Source: DATGMS01 sp035303945 (GTDB lineage: Bacteria; Bacteroidota; Bacteroidia; Cytophagales; Cyclobacteriaceae). Taken from it: a stretch of 20,670 nt of DNA. Made by a program: the position numbers and the translations under genes. Below the pieces are notes generated by a model. That model was not told the origin of the DNA. It saw only the letters and a list, made by a program, of their open reading frames with translations, and ran no database searches. Shown piece after piece: positions 16,208-20,670 of this stretch. Within the stretch, counting starts at the first letter, position 1, and every line of letters starts with the position of its first letter. The stretch is from contig DATGQZ010000002.1 of NCBI GenBank assembly GCA_035303945.1, positions 1-20,670 on the forward strand, read 5' to 3'.

Positions 16208-16252
16208 GGGGGGGTACTTCCGAAGTACTCCCCCCCACTTCAGAAGTACCCT
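16208..16252. repeat. G-run/C-run hairpin with a repeated ACTTC-N-GAAGT core
   Basis: G tract 16208-16212, then GTACTTC (16214-16220), a single central C, GAAGTAC (16222-16228), and C tract 16230-16234. Together they give a 13-step dyad with one G-T step at 16213/16229. The core ACTTC-C-GAAGTAC recurs as ACTTC-A-GAAGTAC starting 21 bp later (16216 and 16237), the same period as the adjacent array. There is no T tract, so a standard intrinsic terminator is not indicated. Confidence 0.75.
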
Positions 16253-16330
16253 TTGTTATGATGACCGAGGTCTTTGAATAGAGTTTTAGTATCTGTGTAT
16301 TGATCCCTACTGTTTCTAGCTGCGCCCTGT

Positions 16331-17032
16331 CTATGAACGCTCAAGAAGGTCCGCCATCATGTGTTTTACCCCTTCGCTGGCCGTGGCTTCAATTTTAATC
16401 AGATGCTCCACCAGGCCTATTTCAGGCACTTTGATATCAATGATGTATTTGCGAATATGCCTCGGTGCATACTGGATTAAGCCTGCCGCAGGATAAACCA
16501 ACAAAGAAGTACCTATTACAGCAAAAACGTCCGCCTCCAGCGCTGCTGCTATAGCTTCCTCCATCTTCGGCACTGCTTCTCCAAACCAGACGATAAAAGG
16601 ACGAAGCTGAGAACCCTTCTCACACTTGTCCCCGATCTTTAGTTCCCAATGATCCATATCATATACTAAGGAAGGATCCACGGTGCTTTGGCATTTAAAC
16701 AATTCGCCGTGTAGATGGATAACCTTAGAGGAGCCCGCATTTTCATGAAGGGGATCGACGTTTTGGGTAATAATGGTTACATCAAAATCCTTTTCGAGTT
16801 CGGCCAGACCGAGATGGGCAGCATTGGGTTGTGCCCGCATACAATTTTTCCTTCTTTGGTTATAAAACTCCAACACCAGCTCGCGATTTTTTCGCCAGCC
16901 TTCCGGAGAGGCCACTTCCATCACATCATGCCCTTCCCATAAGCCATTGCTATCTCTAAAGGTCTTGATGCCACTTTCGGCTGAAATCCCTGCGCCGGTG
17001 AGCACGACCAGCTTTTTTCTCTGACTTGCCAT
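16331..17032 (-). CDS. Sirtuin, NAD-dependent protein deacylase (CobB-like)
   Basis: A 233-residue Sir2-family enzyme that removes acyl groups from protein lysines while splitting NAD into nicotinamide and O-acyl-ADP-ribose. NAD-site motifs are GAGISAESGIKTFRD (13-27), TQNVDPLHENAGS (89-101) and GTSLLVYPAAG. The catalytic base is His108 in HLHGE. Tyr57 and Arg60 in FYNQRR match the Tyr-Arg pair that lets class III sirtuins (SIRT5, E. coli CobB) accept acidic acyl groups, so desuccinylase activity is possible. Only Cys114 and Cys137 remain where four zinc-binding cysteines are usual. It lies 49 bp beyond topA on the same strand, but a terminator sits between. Its product nicotinamide is the substrate of PncA. 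Confidence 0.92.
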   Translation of the reverse strand: MASQRKKLVVLTGAGISAESGIKTFRDSNGLWEGHDVMEVASPEGWRKNRELVLEFYNQRRKNCMRAQPNAAHLGLAELEKDFDVTIITQNVDPLHENAGSSKVIHLHGELFKCQSTVDPSLVYDMDHWELKIGDKCEKGSQLRPFIVWFGEAVPKMEEAIAAALEADVFAVIGTSLLVYPAAGLIQYAPRHIRKYIIDIKVPEIGLVEHLIKIEATASEGVKHMMADLLERS

Positions 17033-17043
17033 AGCTTTTTCTA

Positions 17044-17051
17044 CAAAAATA
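17044..17051 (-). promoter_or_regulatory. Possible -7 box for the sirtuin, inside the topA terminator tail
   Basis: On the minus strand TATTTTTG matches TANNTTTG exactly, 11 bases before the sirtuin ATG. No TTTG is present about 19 bp upstream, where the terminator stem sits instead. If used, the mRNA would be nearly leaderless. Confidence 0.28.
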
Positions 17052-17075
17052 AAGGCTGCCCCTGAGGAACAGCCT
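17044..17075 (-). terminator. Rho-independent terminator of topA
   Basis: On the minus strand AGGCTG and CAGCCT (plus-strand 17070-17075 and 17053-17058) form a 6-bp stem. The 11-nt loop can pair further (CCT-G-AGG). A T-rich tail follows (plus-strand 17044-17052). It starts seven bases after the topA stop and ends 11 bases before the sirtuin ATG. Confidence 0.7.
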
Positions 17076-17081
17076 GTTCAT

Positions 17082-19403
17082 TTACTTTTTCTTCTTAGCG
17101 AATTTACCCTTTTTCTTGTCCGGTTGGTTGGCAATGATCTCCAAAGTCTCCTCATAAGTCAGCTGTTCGGCTTCCTTATCCTTGGGGATTTTGAAGTTGT
17201 CTTTGCCTTTTTTGATATAAGGTCCCCAACGACCATTAAGGATTTGTATTTCAGGATCCTCTTCAAAGGTTTTAATATGCTTTTTAGCGTCGGCTTCTCT
17301 CTTCTCAATGATAAGCTGTATAGCTTCTTCTTCATTTATTCCCAACGGATCATAGTCTTTGCCTAAAGAGACAAATTTACCGTCGTGTCTGATATAGGGA
17401 CCAAAACGCCCGATGGCTGCTACAATCTTTTTGCCTTCAAACATGCCCACATCCCGGGGAAGTTTAAACAGCTCCAAGGCATCTTCCAATGTGATGCTTT
17501 CAATAAACTGCCCTTTCGCAAGGCTGGCAAACTGCTTTTCTTCATCGTCCTGATCGCCGATCTGCACCAGGGGTCCGAATTTACCGAGTCGTGCAATTAC
17601 AGGCTTACCCGTTTTTGGATCAATTCCTAGCTCCTTGGAAGAATTGATCTCCGAGCGGTTGATGGTTTCCGTCTGCTGAACTTTGGAATGGAAGCCGCCG
17701 TAGAAGTTTTGGATCATCTCCTCCCATTGCTGTGTTCCCTGAGCAATTTCGTCAAATTCCTTTTCAACCTTGGCGGTAAATTTATAATCAATGACATTGG
17801 GAAAATGCTCCACCAAAAAGTCATTGACCACCATAGCTATATTGGTGGGGAAAAGCTTGTTTTTATCTGCTCCGGTGATTTCCGTCTTCTCGGCTTTGTC
17901 CAATTTGCCGCCGGAGATTTTCATTTCGACGTATTTTCGGGGCGTGCCCTCTCTGGACTCTTTGACAACGTAATTTCGCTTTTGAATGGTAGAAATGGTA
18001 GGTGCATAAGTAGAAGGGCGGCCAATTCCCATTTCTTCCAGTTTCTTCACCAAGGATGCCTCGGTATATCGCGCAGGCGGTCGGGTAAAGCTCTGCCTTG
18101 CTTTCATTTCCTTCAGCCGCAGATCCTGGCCCACTGTCAATGGCGGCAATAGTCCTTTATTGCCGTTTTCTTCCTCATCTTCCTCTTCATCCGTACTTTC
18201 GAGGTACACTTTCAGGAAACCTTCAAATTTAATTACCTCCCCACTGGCAGACAGTGTTTGGGGAGAATTGGAAATAGCAATGGATACATTTGTTTTTTCC
18301 AGCTGAGCATCGGCCATTTGCGAGGCAATGGCGCGCTTCCAAATCAACTCGTATAGCCTTTGCTCATTCCGATCACTACCAGCTTCCAATACGGAGAAAT
18401 TGGTAGGCCGGATGGCTTCGTGGGCTTCCTGCGCGCCTTCAGACTTGGTGGCAAATTTCCGCGCTTTGTGGAATTCCACACCAAAAGCAGATTTGATGGC
18501 TTTTTCTGCCCCGGCCATGGCTTCTTCCGACAGGTTGACGCTGTCAGTCCTCATATAGGAAATCTTACCTGCTTCATAAAGCTTTTGGGCGACCGACATG
18601 GTCTGGGCAACAGAAAAATAAAGCTTTCTGCTGGCCTCTTGCTGCAATGTCGAGGTGGTAAAGGGCGGAGAAGGAGTTTTCTTGGCGGGTTTTTTCTCCA
18701 GACTCTTGATGGAGAACTTTGCCTCTAAGCACTGTTTGAGAAAATCCTCCGCCTCCTCTTGGCTGTCAAACTTCTTTGGCAGTTCTGCACTTAATGTTTT
18801 TCCATCTACATCAAATAGGGCAGTAACCTTATAAGAAGATGTGGACTTGAATTTTTCTATTTCACGCTCCCGCTCTACAATAAAGCGTACAGCGACCGAC
18901 TGCACCCTTCCTGCGGAGAGGCCCGCTTTAATTTTCTTCCACAAGACGGGGGATAATTCAAAGCCCACCAGACGGTCCAAGATACGGCGTGCCTGCTGGG
19001 CGTTTACTAGATCAACATCGATTTGTCTAGGATTTTCAATAGCCTTAGTAATCGCATTCTTCGTAATTTCTCTAAATACGATCCTTTTGGTTTTTTCGTC
19101 TTTGAGGTTCAACACCTCCTTTAAATGCCAGGAAATAGCCTCTCCCTCACGGTCATCATCACTTGCCAGATAGATGGTCTCCGCCTCTTTCGCTAAACTT
19201 TTAAGCTGCTTGATCACCTCCTTTTTGTCGGGAGTAACCTCGTAGGTAGGACGGAAATTGTTTTGTATATCAATGGCTTTGTCACCTTTGGGTAAATCCC
19301 GCACATGGCCATAACTGGAGACGACTTTGAAGTCCTTTCCGAGATATCCTTCAATGGTCTTGGCCTTTGCTGGAGATTCGACGATGACTAAATTCTTGGA
19401 CAT
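17082..19403 (-). CDS. topA: DNA topoisomerase I
   Basis: A 773-residue type IA topoisomerase that relaxes negative supercoils through a transient 5'-phosphotyrosine link. The Toprim domain (1-115) has Glu9 and the metal-binding SDDDREGE (81-88). The core contains GLSAGRVQSVAVR (161-173) and the active-site Tyr283 in SYMRTDSVNLS. Three glycine-rich C-terminal repeats (GKPVIARLGKFGPLVQIGD, IVAAIGRFGPYIRHDGKFVSL, NGRWGPYIKKG) are of the Toprim_C_rpt type. The zinc-finger cysteines of E. coli TopA are absent, and the protein ends in a lysine-rich tail (KKKGKFAKKKK) that should bind DNA. Length and layout fit Bacteroidota TopA. It is divergent to the SixA-type gene, and an inverted repeat lies in its leader. 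Confidence 0.97.
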   Translation of the reverse strand: MSKNLVIVESPAKAKTIEGYLGKDFKVVSSYGHVRDLPKGDKAIDIQNNFRPTYEVTPDKKEVIKQLKSLAKEAETIYLASDDDREGEAISWHLKEVLNLKDEKTKRIVFREITKNAITKAIENPRQIDVDLVNAQQARRILDRLVGFELSPVLWKKIKAGLSAGRVQSVAVRFIVEREREIEKFKSTSSYKVTALFDVDGKTLSAELPKKFDSQEEAEDFLKQCLEAKFSIKSLEKKPAKKTPSPPFTTSTLQQEASRKLYFSVAQTMSVAQKLYEAGKISYMRTDSVNLSEEAMAGAEKAIKSAFGVEFHKARKFATKSEGAQEAHEAIRPTNFSVLEAGSDRNEQRLYELIWKRAIASQMADAQLEKTNVSIAISNSPQTLSASGEVIKFEGFLKVYLESTDEEEDEEENGNKGLLPPLTVGQDLRLKEMKARQSFTRPPARYTEASLVKKLEEMGIGRPSTYAPTISTIQKRNYVVKESREGTPRKYVEMKISGGKLDKAEKTEITGADKNKLFPTNIAMVVNDFLVEHFPNVIDYKFTAKVEKEFDEIAQGTQQWEEMIQNFYGGFHSKVQQTETINRSEINSSKELGIDPKTGKPVIARLGKFGPLVQIGDQDDEEKQFASLAKGQFIESITLEDALELFKLPRDVGMFEGKKIVAAIGRFGPYIRHDGKFVSLGKDYDPLGINEEEAIQLIIEKREADAKKHIKTFEEDPEIQILNGRWGPYIKKGKDNFKIPKDKEAEQLTYEETLEIIANQPDKKKGKFAKKKK

Positions 19404-19416
19404 AGTTGATTAATTT

Positions 19417-19436
19417 ATAGAAAGGACGATTTCTAT
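19417..19436 (-). promoter_or_regulatory. Inverted repeat in the topA leader
   Basis: ATAGAAA (19417-19423) and TTTCTAT (19430-19436) form a 7-bp dyad with a 6-nt loop, 13 bases before the topA start codon. It could be an operator or a small leader hairpin, or chance in AT-rich DNA. Confidence 0.35.
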
Positions 19437-19564
19437 GGGTCAAATAAAGCCTAAAAATAGAGGCGATAAAATTCTCCTCCAAACAATAAGGCATAACATA
19501 TCAATTTGGCATGATTCTTAACTGCCCCTTTATTATAAAATTTTTGGCTTCAATATCAACTAAA

Positions 19565-20041
19565 ATGACTAAAAAACTGATTTTGATGAGGCACGGAGAG
19601 GCGGAGATCGGAGCAGGTTACCAACAAGATTTTGAGAGACAATTGACAACTTCAGGGATTTTGAAACTGGAAAGGTTGAACATGGTACTCGTAGAACGCC
19701 TATTCCAAATAGATTTGTTGCTTATAAGTCCCTCTCAAAGAACCCTGGAAACAGCCAAAATCATTACCAAAGACTTAAATATTGGGGCACAACAGACTGA
19801 AGCGTCCATTTATGAGAGTTCTGTAGACAATTTATTAGATCTGATCAATAAACTGCCTGAACAGTACCAAGAGGTGATGGTCGTTGGGCATAATCCTTCC
19901 TTAACCTCCCTCCTAGCTTACTTGACAGGTGATTTTAATCTATCCCTGCTGCCGGGCATGATGGCTATTCTTAGCTTTGATTTACCGGAATGGGAATTAT
20001 TATCCAAAGGTACAGGTCAGCTGAATGAAGTATTGCAGTAG
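19565..20041 (+). CDS. SixA-type phosphohistidine phosphatase (histidine phosphatase family)
   Basis: A 158-residue enzyme of the phosphoglycerate mutase-like superfamily, close in length to E. coli SixA (161), which dephosphorylates phosphohistidine on signalling or PTS proteins. The RHG motif is LILMRHGEAE with catalytic His10. The second histidine is His109 in VVGHNPSL. DFERQLTTSG and SPSQRTLETAKII are the expected phosphate-binding and helix segments. ATG 19565 places the first beta strand directly before the RHG motif, as in the family; an upstream in-frame ATG at 19511 would add 18 residues with no match. The target in this organism is unknown. The start is about 160 bp from the divergent topA start, so the regulatory region is shared. 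Confidence 0.9.
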   Translation: MTKKLILMRHGEAEIGAGYQQDFERQLTTSGILKLERLNMVLVERLFQIDLLLISPSQRTLETAKIITKDLNIGAQQTEASIYESSVDNLLDLINKLPEQYQEVMVVGHNPSLTSLLAYLTGDFNLSLLPGMMAILSFDLPEWELLSKGTGQLNEVLQ

Positions 20042-20164
20042 CAATTCGCATACCTCAGCCGCAGCATATCAACTATGCAGTGCATCTTTGTTACCATAAA
20101 AGATCTTTGCAAAGCTCGGTCAATGTAAAAGATGATGGGTATATTGGCAAAAGATTTATTGCCT

Positions 20165-20380
20165 ATGCAAACTGTAAAAGTGCCCTACGAGCAGCTGGAG
20201 CAAACCTTTGCTGATATTCTGACCCAAAAAGGATTGGACTCCCCTCGGGCAAGCTTGGCCGCTGAGCTTTTTGCCAAAGCCAGTCTTGACGGGGTAGCCT
20301 CCCATGGGCTATCAAAAACCCACTTTTTAGGCTTAATTTGCTATTTTTTGATACAGGTTGGCTCATTGGTTGGCCACTAA
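20165..20380 (+). pseudogene. Truncated malate/L-lactate dehydrogenase-family (Ldh_2) gene
   Basis: The first 48 or so codons match the N terminus of the Ldh_2 oxidoreductase family (malate/L-lactate/ureidoglycolate dehydrogenases and 2,3-diketo-L-gulonate reductase YiaK). The segment is VPYEQLEQTFADILTQKGL, then RASLAAELFAKASLDGVASHGL, where the Ser-His-Gly is the conserved active-site region. Intact members are about 330-360 residues. Here the likeness stops right after SHGL (about 20311), and 22 unrelated residues lead to a stop at 20380. The NAD-binding and catalytic remainder is absent from the following 290 bases. An in-frame ATG also exists at 20132. It is almost certainly non-functional, a remnant left by a deletion or insertion. 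Confidence 0.8.
20310..20353. repeat. Inverted repeat at the pseudogene breakpoint
   Basis: TATCAAAAA (20310-20318) and TTTTTGATA (20345-20353) are a perfect 9-bp inverted repeat with 26 bases between. The left arm begins exactly where the dehydrogenase likeness ends. It could be a scar of a mobile or excised element, or a weak terminator-like dyad. Confidence 0.5.
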
Positions 20381-20496
20381 GATATTAGTAGTTGTTTTTA
20401 GTTTTTCAATCCCTGACTATCCATCCAATATTCTACATTTTATCTTATAGTGAGAACTCTATCAATGCATTAATGTAATTAAGGGTGCTTAATTGG

Positions 20497-20504
20497 TAAA
20501 TTTG
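20497..20504 (+). promoter_or_regulatory. Possible -7 box of the right-edge gene
   Basis: TAAATTTG matches TANNTTTG exactly, 53 bases before the ATG at 20558. No TTTG -33 element is seen at the right distance. Confidence 0.32.
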
Positions 20505-20512
20505 AATAACCC

Positions 20513-20526
20513 CCATCAGATGATGG
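20513..20526 (+). promoter_or_regulatory. Operator-like palindrome just after the possible start site
   Basis: CCATCA-GA-TGATGG is a perfect 6+2+6 palindrome. It lies a few bases past the predicted transcription start of the right-edge gene, a position where a repressor could act or a short leader hairpin could form. Confidence 0.3.
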
Positions 20527-20557
20527 CGAAATTTTCAACCCTTAAACAATAACAGTT

Positions 20558-20670
20558 ATGTCTTATGTAGATCATGTCGGAGATTTGTATGAAGTCGATG
20601 ATACTATGGATTCAATTGTGATTCCTATTGTTGAACACACTTTCAGAGGAGGTAGGTCCTTAAATGTTAC
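20558..20670 (+). CDS. Unknown protein, N-terminal part only (runs off the window)
   Basis: An open frame begins at ATG 20558 and continues past the window end (37 complete codons). The visible start is MSYVDHVGDLYEVDDTMD, then SIVIPIVEHTFRGG. It is acidic at first, then hydrophobic beta-like. There is no signal peptide and no family I recognise. A possible promoter and a palindrome precede it, and the base composition looks like the neighbouring genes. It is probably a real gene start, but so short a piece cannot be assigned a function. Confidence 0.5.
   Translation, partial: MSYVDHVGDLYEVDDTMDSIVIPIVEHTFRGGRSLNV

Noticed and set aside
16208..16252. G-run/C-run hairpin read as an intrinsic terminator for the sirtuin or sulfatase
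   Set aside because: There is no T tract after the stem on either strand, and it lies about 80 bp past the sirtuin stop and 400 bp past the sulfatase stop.
1..20670. A defence system, prophage, integron or secretion locus
   Set aside because: All recognisable genes are metabolic, transport or DNA-housekeeping functions; no nuclease, integrase, transposase, toxin or phage protein was found.

Overview
The window looks like an ordinary chromosomal segment of a Bacteroidota bacterium, most likely order Cytophagales and near Cyclobacteriaceae (Algoriphagus/Echinicola-like). This placement is inferred from three things: the promoter in front of the tRNA gene is the Bacteroidota form (TTTG, 19 bp, TANNTTTG); start codons rarely have a Shine-Dalgarno sequence; and the protein families (split PntA, TopA without zinc fingers, a fuconolactonase, a lipoprotein sulfatase) fit that group. 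No phage, insertion sequence, CRISPR array or defence system was found.

Layout. Bases 1-450 hold no gene I can support. A tRNA-Glu gene (minus strand) with a consensus promoter is followed by a 1-Cys peroxiredoxin, then a two-gene plus-strand unit of a FabH-like ketoacyl synthase and an L-fuconolactonase-type amidohydrolase. A VTT/DedA-type membrane protein (minus) lies divergent to an L-rhamnose/L-fucose mutarotase-family protein (plus). From 5.1 to 14.2 kb everything is on the minus strand. In transcription order this is an EamA permease, pncB and pncA; then a small DUF4235-like protein; then a YdhS-like flavoprotein overlapping an AEC-family transporter; and finally pntAA-pntAB-pntB, which ends at a strong terminator. 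A plus-strand lipoprotein sulfatase faces a minus-strand sirtuin, with topA upstream of the sirtuin. A SixA-type phosphatase diverges from topA. The right end carries a truncated malate/lactate dehydrogenase-family gene and the first codons of an unknown gene.

How they work together. Several genes make or use nicotinamide nucleotides: nicotinamidase and nicotinate phosphoribosyltransferase for salvage, transhydrogenase for NAD/NADP redox balance, and a sirtuin that consumes NAD and releases nicotinamide. The fuconolactonase and mutarotase suggest non-phosphorylating deoxy-sugar catabolism, and the sulfatase may desulfate a polysaccharide or glycan.

The most unexplained structure is the 530-bp convergent gap between the sulfatase and the sirtuin. 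It holds a tandem array of eight exact ACT-NN-AGT dyads plus one degenerate copy, spaced at 21 bp (about two DNA turns) with one 50-bp interruption. A G-run/C-run hairpin follows whose ACTTC-N-GAAGT core recurs 21 bp later.
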